From positions 484,001 to 548,000 of the forward strand of contig NZ_CABFVU010000002.1 in assembly GCF_902150045.1 (NCBI RefSeq): a stretch of 64,000 nt of DNA. Direction: 5' to 3'. The position numbers and the translations under genes were made by a program. This document shows positions 42,478 through 52,814 of the stretch, one piece after another. How positions within the stretch are numbered: position 1 is the first letter of the stretch; the number at the start of each line of letters is the position of its first letter. The notes beneath the pieces are model-generated. The model was not told where the DNA came from and made no database searches. It worked only from the letters and a program-made list of their open reading frames with translations. Source of the DNA: Chitinophaga polysaccharea. Lineage in GTDB: Bacteria > Bacteroidota > Bacteroidia > Chitinophagales > Chitinophagaceae.

Positions 42478-43362
42478 ATGGGTAATAACTTTTTTAAATA
42501 TCTGAATACAGGTCCAATCGAGGAAAAATGGGGAATCTATGTGACTACGGTAGGTTACTCAAAAGTAACACCGAATGAACGTTATCCCAAAGAAGAGCAT
42601 CCCGAAAGCCATCAGCTTACATGGAACAGGGGAAGGATCCTGACGGACTATTACATGATCTTTATTTCAAAAGGAAAGGGAACATTCTGTTCGGCATTAA
42701 CCGAACCGGTGGAAATTGAGGAAGGAACCTGTTTTTTTCTTTTCCCCGGAGTATGGCATCGTTACAGGCCGGATATCCGCTCGGGATGGGAAGAGTATTG
42801 GGTGGGCTTTCACGGGTACTATGTTGATCAGCTGATGAAACAGGGCTTTTTTGATCCCGGTCAGCCATGTCTCAAAACAGGGCTGGATAGAGAGATGCTG
42901 GTATTGTTTAAAAAGATGATTGACATTGTAAATGCGTCACTTGTAGGTTATTCACAACAGATCGCAGGCTTAACGCTTCAGATACTTGGTTTGGTCAATA
43001 CCATATCGCTCAGTAAACAATACGATCATAGCCCGTTGGAAAAAGCAATAACGAAAGCAAAGTTCCTGCTGCAGGAATCATTGGAACACCCGGTAGATAT
43101 CCCGCAACTTGCCCAACAGTTACCTATGGGATATTCTGCCTTCAGGAAGAATTTTAAGGCGGTAACGGGCCTGTCGCCTAACCAGTACCATTTAAACCTG
43201 CGCATAGAACGGGCAAAGGAATTGCTTGAATCTACATTGCTAAACGTAGAGGAAATCGCCGACCAGACAGGGTTCGACAGCATTTACTATTTCTCCAGGA
43301 TCTTTAAGAAGAAAGTTGGTCTTTCTCCTAATATGTATCGTAAAACGTTTTCTGTTGAATAG
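42478..43362 (+). CDS. AraC family transcriptional regulator (copy A)
   Basis: A 294-residue regulator from the ATG at 42478. The N-terminal cupin-like sensing domain is typical of AraC-type sugar regulators (GKGTFCSA, FFLFPGVWHRYRPD, WEEYWVGFHGYYVDQL). The C-terminal double HTH is at about 190-290 (LAQQLPMGYSAFRKNFKAVTG, noted as QLPMGYSAFRKNFKAVTG, then IADQTGFDSIYYFSRIFKK). An upstream TTG at 42445 is less likely. It is convergent with and paralogous to copy B, 23 bp away, and probably controls the susC locus or the isomerase. Confidence 0.9.
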   Translation: MGNNFFKYLNTGPIEEKWGIYVTTVGYSKVTPNERYPKEEHPESHQLTWNRGRILTDYYMIFISKGKGTFCSALTEPVEIEEGTCFFLFPGVWHRYRPDIRSGWEEYWVGFHGYYVDQLMKQGFFDPGQPCLKTGLDREMLVLFKKMIDIVNASLVGYSQQIAGLTLQILGLVNTISLSKQYDHSPLEKAITKAKFLLQESLEHPVDIPQLAQQLPMGYSAFRKNFKAVTGLSPNQYHLNLRIERAKELLESTLLNVEEIADQTGFDSIYYFSRIFKKKVGLSPNMYRKTFSVE

Positions 43363-43385
43363 GCCCCCTAGTTTGCTTCACCACT

Positions 43386-44279
43386 TTATTTACCTTTTAT
43401 TTTATCCCGGTATTCGCCAGGAGATAATCCTGTTTTTGATTTAAAGAACGTTACAAAATAACTGACGGATTCAAAGTTCATATGAAAAGCAATTTCTTTT
43501 ACTGGCAATACTGTGCTGGCTAACAGTTCTTTTGACTTTTGCAGTTTTATTTCAAGTTGATATTGTGCCGGCGAAAACCCCGTATACTGTTTAAATACTC
43601 TTCTGAACCAGGAATAACCAATATTTAGTGTTTTAGCGATCGATTCGGGAGTAACATCTCCGCCAGCATTTTCACGCATCATCATTCTTGCTTTATCAAT
43701 CTGTGCGATGATTGCCTTATCTCTGAAGGAGTTGTTTTTTTCTGAGTAAAAAATAAAGCCCAGCAGAAGACTGGTAATGCCGGCAAGTACTTGCTGATAG
43801 GCTGTTTTCTGGTAATTGGCGGTTTCAATGCCCTGGTTAAATAAAGCCACAATCTGTTCATTAAACCCCACATTATACACCGGGTTTTTCCTGGAAAAGA
43901 AAAGATTGCCGGTTAATTGTTTCATATAGCTACCATTAAAACCCACCCAGTATTCATTCCATCCTTTGCCTTTAAGCGGCCGGTAGGTATGCCATTCGCC
44001 GGGAAATAACAACAGGATGGTACCGGCAACAACTTTAGTGAGCTTGCAGCTTGCCGATTCAAATGAACCTTCTCCTTCTGTAATATACAGCAGGATGTAT
44101 TCCTGCAATACTCTTCCCGTATTGGGGCTGAACCAGTAAGCCGATGGATGGCTTTTGGGAGGGTAATCACTGTTGGGCGATATCACCTGGAAACCAATAG
44201 TAGTGGTGTATAATCCCCACAGTTCATCTGTGTCATTTACTGTCAGGTAATTGACGTTTTGATTCCTTTTATTTTTCAT
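43386..44279 (-). CDS. AraC family transcriptional regulator (copy B)
   Basis: A 297-residue paralogue of copy A with the same order of parts: LWGLYTTTIGFQ near the N-terminus (copy A: KWGIYVTTVGYS), VAGTILLLFPGEWHTYRPL, EYWVGFNGSYMKQL, then the double HTH (IAKTLNIGYSWFRRVFKQYTG and IAFHMNFESVSYFVTFFKS). It is divergent from the susC gene, whose start is 378 bp away, so it is the better candidate for the direct activator of that operon. No terminator separates the two converging regulators. Confidence 0.9.
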   Translation of the reverse strand: MKNKRNQNVNYLTVNDTDELWGLYTTTIGFQVISPNSDYPPKSHPSAYWFSPNTGRVLQEYILLYITEGEGSFESASCKLTKVVAGTILLLFPGEWHTYRPLKGKGWNEYWVGFNGSYMKQLTGNLFFSRKNPVYNVGFNEQIVALFNQGIETANYQKTAYQQVLAGITSLLLGFIFYSEKNNSFRDKAIIAQIDKARMMMRENAGGDVTPESIAKTLNIGYSWFRRVFKQYTGFSPAQYQLEIKLQKSKELLASTVLPVKEIAFHMNFESVSYFVTFFKSKTGLSPGEYRDKIKGK

Positions 44280-44657
44280 TGGTGTGTCAAAAAGTTAAAT
44301 AATTCCATCAGAATTTATCAGTGCAACTTTTAGATTCGGGTTACTTTGCATTACCAACTTAATTGAAAAAGCAGGATGGATGATTATTGAAATATTAAAG
44401 TTCAGGATGACTTTAAATTGTTCTGTAACGTAAAACTTTTGATAGGAATTTTCAGCTAAAAATAATGCTTTTTACGTTGATAACAACGTTTCATTCCGGC
44501 TGTATCACAAAAGCCGGAGATTAAATTCACGTTTGAAAAATTAAACTTTATGAATGTATCAATCACTTGCCGGCAGCCTGCCGCGCAGGAGTAATAGTCG
44601 TTTCTACGTTGTAAATAATTCCACTACCAGCGATGTTTAAAACCAAAATCTCATGTT
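44280..44657. other. Divergent promoter region, AraC copy B and susC
   Basis: No gene in these 378 bp. The region is AT-rich and must hold the promoters of both genes; I see no exact TAnnTTTG box and no clear dyad. Confidence 0.5.
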
Positions 44658-47600
44658 ATGTTAAAACAGCAATTTGATTCTCTATTGCCTGCTAAAGTAT
44701 CATTTTTATTGCTGCTCTTTTTGAGCAGTTCATTTATTTCCTTTGCTCAGCAAAAAATAACGGTAAGCGGTAATGTCGTATCAGACAGCAGTGAACCAAT
44801 TCCCAATGTATCTATAAGAATAAAGGGCGGGACTGCCGGTGGAACTACTGATGAAAACGGCTCCTTTAAAATTAGCGTTGCTAAGGGTGCAGTCCTGCTT
44901 TTTTCTTCTGTAGGATTTGAAGAAAAACAGGTAGCCGCCATGAAAGATGGGCAGGTACTAACGGTGAAGCTTACACCGAGTAATGCCCGGTTGAACGATA
45001 TTGTGGTGGTTGGATATGGAACACGAAAGAAGGAAACCCTCACCGGCTCTATTGCTTCCGTTAAAGGAAGCGACCTCGTAAAATCGCCGGCGGGTAACTT
45101 TTCCAATTCGCTGGCGGGCCGGTTGCCCGGCTTGGTGGCTATTACCAGGACAGGCGAACCGGGAAACGACGGATCTACTTTAAGGATCCGTGGCGCCAAT
45201 ACATTGGGCGATAATTCCCCGCTGGTGGTTGTAGACGGTATTGCCGGCAGAAGCCTGGAACGGCTGGATCCCGCTACCATTGAATCTGTTACGATCTTAA
45301 AAGATGCGTCTGCAGCAATATATGGATCACAGGCAGCCAACGGCGTTATTCTTGTTACTACCAAACGGGGCGCATCCGGTAAGCCCACCATCCAGTTTTC
45401 CCTGAACCAGGGTTGGAATACACCCACCGTTCTTCCAAAAATGGCTGATGCGCCACTTTATGCGCAGCTACAGAATGAGATCTCTGCTGCTTATCATCCC
45501 GGCGACCCATTGCCTTATTCGGCAGAAGATATCCAGAAATATAAAGATGGCTCTGATCCCTGGGGGCATCCCAATACGGATTGGTTTAAAGAAACCATAA
45601 AGAAAAATTCTCCCCAACGTTATGGCAACTTAACATTATCCGGCGGGGCCGAGTCAATAAAATATTTCATTTCAATCGGATCGAATTTTACCGACGGAAT
45701 TTTCAGGGACGGTGCTACCAACTATTCACAGACTAATTTTCAAAGTAATATCGACGCAAAAGTTACTAACAGCATCCGCTTAAGTTTTGATGTGGTTGGG
45801 CGGCAGGAGAACAGGAACTATTCGGGAGGAGGCGCCAACGGGGGAAGCGCTGATCAGGCGCAGAATGTTTTCTGGGCATTAAACAGGTCATTTCCAACAT
45901 GGCCCGCAAGATGGCCTAATGGGTTACCCGGACCGGATATTGAGTATGGCGCTAACCCGGTGGTACTGGTTACTGATGCCACGGGTTATACCAAATCGAG
46001 AAGTTATATTTTTCAGAGTAATCTGCGACTCGTGATTACTATTCCATGGGTAAAAGGATTGTCGTTAACAGGTAATGCAGCAATGGACAGAACCATTGTC
46101 AGTACCAAACAATTCAGGAAGCCATGGTTCCTCTATACCTGGGATAAAACAAGTTTAGATTCCAATGGAACCCCGCTGTTGGTAGCATCCAAAAAAGGAA
46201 ATACGGATCCGCGGCTGCAACAATGGATGGATAACAATTCTAACGTAACCCTCAACGCGCTGTTAAATTATGACAGAGTTTTTGATAAACATGATATCAA
46301 GGTCCTTTTCGCTGCAGAACGCATTGCCGGTGATAACATGAATTTCTGGGCTTTCAGGAGAAACTACACCAGTGATATCCTTGACGAACTGGATCTGGGA
46401 AGTAATGAATTAAAAGATAATGGAGGATCGTCCGGTATGGCCCGCAGGCTGGACTATTTTGGAAGATTAAGTTATGCCTACGATGCAAAGTACCTCGCCG
46501 AATTTGTATGGAGGTACGACGGTTCTTATATCTTCGATCCGGCGGGTAAACAATTTGGATTTTTTCCCGGCATCTCCCTGGGCTACAGGATTTCCAATGA
46601 GAGATTCTGGAAGGATAATATCTCTTTTATCAATGAAATGAAAATAAGAGGCTCCTGGGGGAAAACCGGTAACGACCGCATAGGGCCCTACCAATACCTT
46701 ACTACATACGGCTATAATGGCGGTTATGTATTCAACGAAAATGTTCCCCAGCAGGCATTGAAAGCATTACGTATTCCGAATGCCGGGGTTACCTGGGAAA
46801 TAGCTAATCAATCCAATATTGGTTTTGATGTAGAATTGCTCAACAATAAATTGGCTGTTAGCGCGGACTACTTCTACAACCTGCGCACAAACATCCTGGC
46901 CTACAGAAATGCTTCTGTACCAGGTTCTGCGGGGCTAAGCCTGCCGCAGGAAAATATCGGGGAAGTGGTTAACAAAGGCTTTGAATTGCAGGCATCATAT
47001 CGTGGTAGTGCAGGCGATTTCAAATACCAGGTGTCTGCCAATGGAGCCTGGGCAAAAAATCATATCAAGTTCTGGGATGAAACACCGGGTGTTCCCGACT
47101 ATCAGAAGTCTACCGGCAACCAGATGAACGCAAGATTGTATTACCAGGCAATAGGTGTATTCGTAGACCAGGCAGCTATTGATAAATACCCTCATTGGAC
47201 CGGCGCCCGCCCTGGAGATATTATATTTAAAGATGTAAATAACGATGGACAGATTGATGGTCAGGACCAGGTGAGAAGCAGGAAAACTACTATACCAACA
47301 TTTACCGGCGGTCTGAGTATCGATTTACAGTATAAGAACTTTTATGCAAATGTATTATTCCAGGGAGCGGCCGGTGCGGAAAGATCCTACCGTACCTTCT
47401 CCGGCGGGCCGGGTGTTGGAAACTTTATGTATAACCTCGTAAAAGACCGCTGGACGCCAGAACATCCAAGTGCTGTTAATCCAAGAGTATGGGAGCGTGG
47501 CGGCGCATACTGGATGACAGATGGAGAACCTAATAATACTTACTTCGTTAGAAACAGTGATTATTTAAGATTAAAAAACTTTGAAGTTGGTTATAACCTG

Positions 47601-47795
47601 TCACCCGGTATTGCACAGAAAATCGGTATACAATCACTGAGGATCTATGTCAGCGCCCTGAACTTTTTAACGTTTACCAAGATGAAGGATTTCGATCCTG
47701 AATCTCCTGATGATGCTCCGGGCTCCATCTGGGTGAACAGTGAAGTGTATCCTTTGAACAAAACAACCAACATTGGATTAACAGCAACCTTCTAA
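44658..47795 (+). CDS. SusC/RagA family TonB-dependent outer membrane transporter (rhamnoside locus)
   Basis: A 1045-residue SusC-type pore. The signal peptide ends near SFISFAQ. The carboxypeptidase-regulatory-like domain is at about 33-120 (VSGNVVSDSSEPIPNVSIRI), and the plug contains VVGYGTRKKETLTGSIASV, LRIRGANTLGDNSPLVVVDG and KDASAAIYGSQAANGVILVTT, which I note as DASAAIYGSQAANGVILV. The barrel ends in KTTNIGLTATF with a terminal Phe. It is followed after 11 bp by its SusD partner and then by glycosidase genes, a classic polysaccharide utilisation locus. Confidence 0.95.
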   Translation: MLKQQFDSLLPAKVSFLLLLFLSSSFISFAQQKITVSGNVVSDSSEPIPNVSIRIKGGTAGGTTDENGSFKISVAKGAVLLFSSVGFEEKQVAAMKDGQVLTVKLTPSNARLNDIVVVGYGTRKKETLTGSIASVKGSDLVKSPAGNFSNSLAGRLPGLVAITRTGEPGNDGSTLRIRGANTLGDNSPLVVVDGIAGRSLERLDPATIESVTILKDASAAIYGSQAANGVILVTTKRGASGKPTIQFSLNQGWNTPTVLPKMADAPLYAQLQNEISAAYHPGDPLPYSAEDIQKYKDGSDPWGHPNTDWFKETIKKNSPQRYGNLTLSGGAESIKYFISIGSNFTDGIFRDGATNYSQTNFQSNIDAKVTNSIRLSFDVVGRQENRNYSGGGANGGSADQAQNVFWALNRSFPTWPARWPNGLPGPDIEYGANPVVLVTDATGYTKSRSYIFQSNLRLVITIPWVKGLSLTGNAAMDRTIVSTKQFRKPWFLYTWDKTSLDSNGTPLLVASKKGNTDPRLQQWMDNNSNVTLNALLNYDRVFDKHDIKVLFAAERIAGDNMNFWAFRRNYTSDILDELDLGSNELKDNGGSSGMARRLDYFGRLSYAYDAKYLAEFVWRYDGSYIFDPAGKQFGFFPGISLGYRISNERFWKDNISFINEMKIRGSWGKTGNDRIGPYQYLTTYGYNGGYVFNENVPQQALKALRIPNAGVTWEIANQSNIGFDVELLNNKLAVSADYFYNLRTNILAYRNASVPGSAGLSLPQENIGEVVNKGFELQASYRGSAGDFKYQVSANGAWAKNHIKFWDETPGVPDYQKSTGNQMNARLYYQAIGVFVDQAAIDKYPHWTGARPGDIIFKDVNNDGQIDGQDQVRSRKTTIPTFTGGLSIDLQYKNFYANVLFQGAAGAERSYRTFSGGPGVGNFMYNLVKDRWTPEHPSAVNPRVWERGGAYWMTDGEPNNTYFVRNSDYLRLKNFEVGYNLSPGIAQKIGIQSLRIYVSALNFLTFTKMKDFDPESPDDAPGSIWVNSEVYPLNKTTNIGLTATF

Positions 47796-47806
47796 AATCA
47801 AAGTGT

Positions 47807-49585
47807 ATGAATTGCAGAAACTCAAACTTAATATATATAATTATAGGGGCGGCATCCCTGGTGCTAACATCGTGTGGCAAAAGCTTCCTTGATACAAAAC
47901 CTTCCACACAGTTTACAGAAGAGGATGTCTGGTCGGATCCTAACCTGATACAACTGAATATGAATAGTATTTATAACCAGAACCCCTGGTCGTTCTTCCT
48001 GACATCGCTGGCTGTAGATGAGGCCCGGTGCTATGATGGGGGTAATGATTATAATATGAGCAATATGCTGATGTCGCCTGATAATGCGGGCTGGGGCGAC
48101 TGGAACGGCAGATACAGCGCCATCCGGGACTGCAACATCTTCCTGGAAAATATAGACAAATTGCCGGACGATCCGGCGCTGATTGATGGTGTTACACTGA
48201 AAGACAGGTTGAAAGGAGAAGCGACTTTTTTCAGGGCCTGGTATTATCAGTTGCTCATCAGTTACTTTGGAGGAGTGCCCCTTATCACGAAATCTTATAA
48301 ATTAACAGACGACTTCTCCGCAGCGAGGAACAGTTATGCAGAGTGTGTACAGTTTATTTCCGGTGAATGTGATAAGGCAGCTGAATTATTACCCCTGGTA
48401 AATACAGGTGTTAATAAAGGGAGAGTAACAAAAGGAGCCGCTTTGGCGCTTAAGTCGAGGGTGTTGCTTTATGCAGCCAGCGATCTTCACAATGCCACAT
48501 TCCCCGGGTTTTCCAATCCTGAACTGCTGGGCTATGTTGATGGCGACAGGAAGCAGCGCTGGCAGGCCGCCAAAGCGGCTGCCAAGGCAGTAATAGACCT
48601 GGGGATATACGGTTTGTATCAGCCTGCTCCTGCATCAACAGAGGAGGCCGTTCAAAATTATGAGGACCTGTTTATCTCAAAAAACAGCGTAGAAGACATC
48701 TTCATTCGCTACTACAACGCCTCTGTAAACCAGGGAGCCGATTACTGGCAGGTTTTCCCCAATGGATATGGTGGCATCGAAACAAACGGAGCCCCCAGTG
48801 AATTGGTGGATGCTTATGAAATGGCAGATGGCACTAAGTTTTCCAGAACCAATCCTGCACAGAACCTGGAGCCTTATAAAAATAGGGACCCGCGTTTTTA
48901 TGCTTCCATTTTATACGAAGGGGCGAAGTTCAGGCCAAGGCCATCGAACTTACTGGCAGCCGATCCTGTAGGTGTTTTGCAGGTAGGTACCTGGGAAAAG
49001 TGGGATGCGGCTACTAATAAAATCGTTTATACTTACGGGTTAGATAGCAGGAACAGCGTGGTTTATGGAGGCGGTTATAATAACACTGGCACCTGTATGC
49101 TTAAATTTATAAACCGCAAAACCGACATGTATGTAAATCACCAGGATGACCTCACCTGGCGCTTCATCCGTTACAGCGAAATCATACTCAATTATGCAGA
49201 GGCCTGTATTGGATTGGGAGAGGAGGCGGAAGCACGTACCTACATTAATATGATCAGGAAAAAAGCGGCTATGCCTGATGTGATGGACGCCGGCCCGGCC
49301 TTATCAGCAAGATACCGGAATGAAAGACGCATTGAACTGGTATACGAAAATCACCGCTTTTTTGATGTGCGCCGCTGGATGATCGGGCCGGAAGCCTATC
49401 ACCCAATGCATGGGGTTAATGTTGTGTACAAACTGAATCCCGATCATACAACCGCCACCATCCCCACTGTTACCCCGGTGGAAATCACAAGCGGCAAGTG
49501 GGATAATAAGGCCTACTTTTTACCAATTGCCAGGAGTGAAATGAATAAGAACGATAAGTTAGTGCAGAATCCTGGTTATAATTAA
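47807..49585 (+). CDS. SusD/RagB family outer membrane lipoprotein (rhamnoside locus)
   Basis: A 592-residue surface glycan-binding lipoprotein with the lipobox VLTSCGKSF (Cys 23). SusD features are the helix KGEATFFRAWYYQLLISYFGGVP, noted as EATFFRAWYYQLLISYFG, the WRFIRYSEIILNYAEA segment, and the C-terminal RNERRIELVYENHRFFDVRRW and KLVQNPGYN, noted as RRIELVYENHRFFDVRRW. It forms the uptake unit with the SusC pore upstream, and enzyme genes follow in the same direction. Confidence 0.95.
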   Translation: MNCRNSNLIYIIIGAASLVLTSCGKSFLDTKPSTQFTEEDVWSDPNLIQLNMNSIYNQNPWSFFLTSLAVDEARCYDGGNDYNMSNMLMSPDNAGWGDWNGRYSAIRDCNIFLENIDKLPDDPALIDGVTLKDRLKGEATFFRAWYYQLLISYFGGVPLITKSYKLTDDFSAARNSYAECVQFISGECDKAAELLPLVNTGVNKGRVTKGAALALKSRVLLYAASDLHNATFPGFSNPELLGYVDGDRKQRWQAAKAAAKAVIDLGIYGLYQPAPASTEEAVQNYEDLFISKNSVEDIFIRYYNASVNQGADYWQVFPNGYGGIETNGAPSELVDAYEMADGTKFSRTNPAQNLEPYKNRDPRFYASILYEGAKFRPRPSNLLAADPVGVLQVGTWEKWDAATNKIVYTYGLDSRNSVVYGGGYNNTGTCMLKFINRKTDMYVNHQDDLTWRFIRYSEIILNYAEACIGLGEEAEARTYINMIRKKAAMPDVMDAGPALSARYRNERRIELVYENHRFFDVRRWMIGPEAYHPMHGVNVVYKLNPDHTTATIPTVTPVEITSGKWDNKAYFLPIARSEMNKNDKLVQNPGYN

Positions 49586-49652
49586 TGGCGTGTAGCAGCG
49601 ATGGATTTTTATTGGAAATAGTATTCATACCACTTATTAACTCAAAACAGTA

Positions 49653-52600
49653 ATGAGATATACATACCTGAACATCCTTTTTACCGGTTGCCTGCTAACA
49701 ATTACCCTGAGCATATCCGGGCAAGCTGAATGGCAAAAAAAATATAGCGATCCCAAAACGGTTCAACAAATGTTTGTTAACCCCCCAATGTTCTATGCTC
49801 CCCATACTTTTTGGTTCTGGGATGATACCATCCGGGATGAGCATTTTACGGCTGCAATGGCAGAGGAAATGATGAAGCAGGGACTGAACCCCGGGTATGC
49901 GCATCCCCGGGGTTCAATGGACCGCTTAAACCCGGCATTTTCTTCATTGCCATATCAGCAATACCTGGAAAAACCCTGGTTCAGCAGTTTCGGAAATGCC
50001 ATGCAGGCGGCAAAGAGCAAAGGATTTACCCTGGGGTATTGTGATGAATATGACTGGCCCAGCGGGCAGGCAGCAGGGCGGGTATTGGCGCAGCATCCTG
50101 AACTGGAAGCAAAATACCTGGATTGGAAACGGTATAAAGTAAAAGGGAAATCGACCGTTTATTATGATTCAACAGATTTTGCAGTGGCAGGTAAAATGGC
50201 AGGTAATGCCATTGATGCCTCATCGCTGCGGATCATTGGAGAAGGAAACCATTTAAAATGGACAGCCCCACCGGGCGAATGGGTGGTGTATACTTACACA
50301 AAAAGATTCCATCCCGGCATTGATGGGGGGAGAGTTAATTACCTCGACCCCAGGTTAATGGAAGTTTTCATTCCGCTTGTTCACGCGCAGTACGCCAAAC
50401 ATTTTGCAAATGACATGGGGAAAACGATCCCGGGTGTTTTTGTTGACAATGAAGGCGACTATGGCTGGCGGATGGCATGGTCTGAATATCTTGCCCAACG
50501 GTATAAGGAAATGAAAAACCAGGATATTCGTTTATGGCTTCCCCTGTTAACAGAAAAGGACAATAACGGTTTATTTGCAAAGGCCCGTTGCGATTGGTTT
50601 GATGTTGTTTCAGACGTGTATAACAAATGCTACTTTGAGCCTTTGGTGAACTGGCTGAAGCAATACAATATGTATTACATCTCCAACCTGTGGGAAGAGT
50701 CGTTGTTGCTGCAAACTGCTGCCATGGGCGATTTTATGCGTGTTACAAGAACAGCAACTATGCCCGGAACAGATTGCCTTTTAATGAAGTCGCAGGATGT
50801 GCACGACTTTAAAGAAGTGCAAACAGTAGCTGAATTGGAAGATCGTCCTTTTATGAGTGAAATTATGGGCGTTGCAGGATGGGAGCAAACACCCGCTATG
50901 ATGAAAATGACCATTAATTCTATTACTTCATTTGGTGTTAACCATGTAGTGCCACATGGCATTAACGTGAACCGGAAAATTGAACAGGACCCGTACCCGC
51001 CGGATTGGTTTACCGAAAATCCATATTGGCCTTACCTGCATAACTGGACGGACTTTTCCAGGCGCGCCGCCTTTGTAAACCGGCAAAGTAAGCTTGTTGC
51101 AGATGTTCTTCTGGTAAACCCGCTTGAAAGTATCTGGGCAAATTCTGAAGGCTTTTTTACGCATGAGGAAAGTTTTGGCCTGCTGGAAGGCAAAGAAGTC
51201 TGGGATACGCTCTCCCTGGAGATCAACCAGGTGTATTCCGATGCGATGAGGGAATTGAATAAAAATAGCATCGATTTTTTAATCGCTGATAAATATTACC
51301 TGGATAGAGGAAAAACAGGAACCATTGATAACGGTGTAAAGATCACTATTAACGACCATAACTTTTCGGCGGTTGTTCTTCCCCCGGCTTGCATTATTTC
51401 TCACGCTGTATCTGCTAAGCTACTTGAATTCGCTAAAAAGGGAGGTGTCGTTTTACTCCTGGGCACAGCACCCCAGGGATCGCCGGAGAAAGGCATGAAA
51501 GATGCATTGATCATTAGCCGGATGAATGCTTTAAAGCAGTTGCCCAATGTTATTGACCTGTCAGAAAATAAGGACAGGTTGAATAAAATGGTTACTGTTT
51601 TGAATGAAAAGATCCGCCCGCAGATCCGGTTGGAACATTCAGGCCGGCTTTACACGGCTCACAGAACTATTTCCGGTAGCCACTTTTACTGGCTTGCCAA
51701 TAACTCCGATACCGTGAGAAATTTTTCGGCCTGGTTCCGGGACGGGGATGGCATGGCCCGAATATGGAACTGCGAAACAGGCGAACGTACACCCATTGCA
51801 TTCGTAAAGGAAAAGGGATATAACAAAGTAAAAATGACTTTACAACCTTACGAAGGCTATTGGCTTGTATTTGAGCCCCGGACAAGTGATATGGATCCGC
51901 TGGTACAGCATGAATTTAATTCAAAAGAAATTAAGCTGGATGATAAATGGACGATCAGCTACCCGGGGAAAGACACTGTTTATAAAACCACGGCCACCTC
52001 ATTCACTTTAGCCGACAATGCGTTAAGCGAAGATCTTATGTTGTTGGCATATGATGATTCAAAATGGAAATATACCAGTTTTATGGCAGCACAAAAACGG
52101 AACGGGGAGGGGCAGAAAGATGAAATAAAAGATAACGATGCCACCGGTTACCGCTACTGGAGGATCAATATACCGGTTGGTGCAAAGGCGTTAGTATTTC
52201 CTGATAATATGATCGGTACAACGGTTTGGATTGATGGCGTAAAAACAGGCGTGGCTGCTGCGTCAATTGACTTGCCTGCTGATGCGCGGTTGCTGTCGTT
52301 TGCAAGGTCCGTTAAAAGCGAACAGACGCTAACTGCCCCGTTAAAATTTGTTGTTGGGAATAAGCAGAACTGTACCCTGCAATCATGGTACGCCTATGGC
52401 CTTCAGCAGTATTCAGGATATATTGATTATGAAATACCGGTTGTGCTGAAAGATATAAATACCAGGATCTCCATAGACCTGGGTGATGTAAAATATATGG
52501 CAGAAGTGTTTGTTAACAACAAATCCGTTGGCGGCCGGCTATGGCCTCCCTTTGTATTTGATATATCCAAATACCTGCAGGAAGGAGAAAACAAAATAAG

Positions 52601-52748
52601 AGTACGGGTTGGGAACCTGATGGTGAATGAAATGTGGATGAAGGCAGATATGGGTAAACTCCGTACCTGGGGCTGGGTTGGTGCGCCCGATTTTGATAAA
52701 TACAACGCTGGTTTGTTAGGCCCCGTGAAGTTAATACAGGCAAAATAA
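49653..52748 (+). CDS. GH106-like glycoside hydrolase (probable alpha-L-rhamnosidase)
   Basis: A secreted enzyme of 1031 residues with a signal peptide ending in SISGQ. The N-terminal barrel has the GH106-type order: NPPMFYAPHTFWFWDD, the MMKQGLNPGYAHPRG segment, YCDEYDWPSGQAAGR, FVDNEGDYGWRMAW, FMSEIMGVAGW and VVPHGINVNR. A C-terminal beta-sandwich with a galactose-binding-like fold ends the protein (IDYEIPVVLKD, FDISKYLQEGENKIRVRVGN). Acidic residues in the DEYD and DNEGD stretches are candidate catalytic or metal ligands. GH106 enzymes release terminal alpha-L-rhamnose; that substrate is inferred from the family. It is 67 bp after susD. Confidence 0.8.
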   Translation: MRYTYLNILFTGCLLTITLSISGQAEWQKKYSDPKTVQQMFVNPPMFYAPHTFWFWDDTIRDEHFTAAMAEEMMKQGLNPGYAHPRGSMDRLNPAFSSLPYQQYLEKPWFSSFGNAMQAAKSKGFTLGYCDEYDWPSGQAAGRVLAQHPELEAKYLDWKRYKVKGKSTVYYDSTDFAVAGKMAGNAIDASSLRIIGEGNHLKWTAPPGEWVVYTYTKRFHPGIDGGRVNYLDPRLMEVFIPLVHAQYAKHFANDMGKTIPGVFVDNEGDYGWRMAWSEYLAQRYKEMKNQDIRLWLPLLTEKDNNGLFAKARCDWFDVVSDVYNKCYFEPLVNWLKQYNMYYISNLWEESLLLQTAAMGDFMRVTRTATMPGTDCLLMKSQDVHDFKEVQTVAELEDRPFMSEIMGVAGWEQTPAMMKMTINSITSFGVNHVVPHGINVNRKIEQDPYPPDWFTENPYWPYLHNWTDFSRRAAFVNRQSKLVADVLLVNPLESIWANSEGFFTHEESFGLLEGKEVWDTLSLEINQVYSDAMRELNKNSIDFLIADKYYLDRGKTGTIDNGVKITINDHNFSAVVLPPACIISHAVSAKLLEFAKKGGVVLLLGTAPQGSPEKGMKDALIISRMNALKQLPNVIDLSENKDRLNKMVTVLNEKIRPQIRLEHSGRLYTAHRTISGSHFYWLANNSDTVRNFSAWFRDGDGMARIWNCETGERTPIAFVKEKGYNKVKMTLQPYEGYWLVFEPRTSDMDPLVQHEFNSKEIKLDDKWTISYPGKDTVYKTTATSFTLADNALSEDLMLLAYDDSKWKYTSFMAAQKRNGEGQKDEIKDNDATGYRYWRINIPVGAKALVFPDNMIGTTVWIDGVKTGVAAASIDLPADARLLSFARSVKSEQTLTAPLKFVVGNKQNCTLQSWYAYGLQQYSGYIDYEIPVVLKDINTRISIDLGDVKYMAEVFVNNKSVGGRLWPPFVFDISKYLQEGENKIRVRVGNLMVNEMWMKADMGKLRTWGWVGAPDFDKYNAGLLGPVKLIQAK

Positions 52749-52814
52749 TGATACTATGGGCTTACAGGTATTTGTATGGTACGCCTGATGTTTTTAAAAA
52801 AAAGTTGCAGATAT

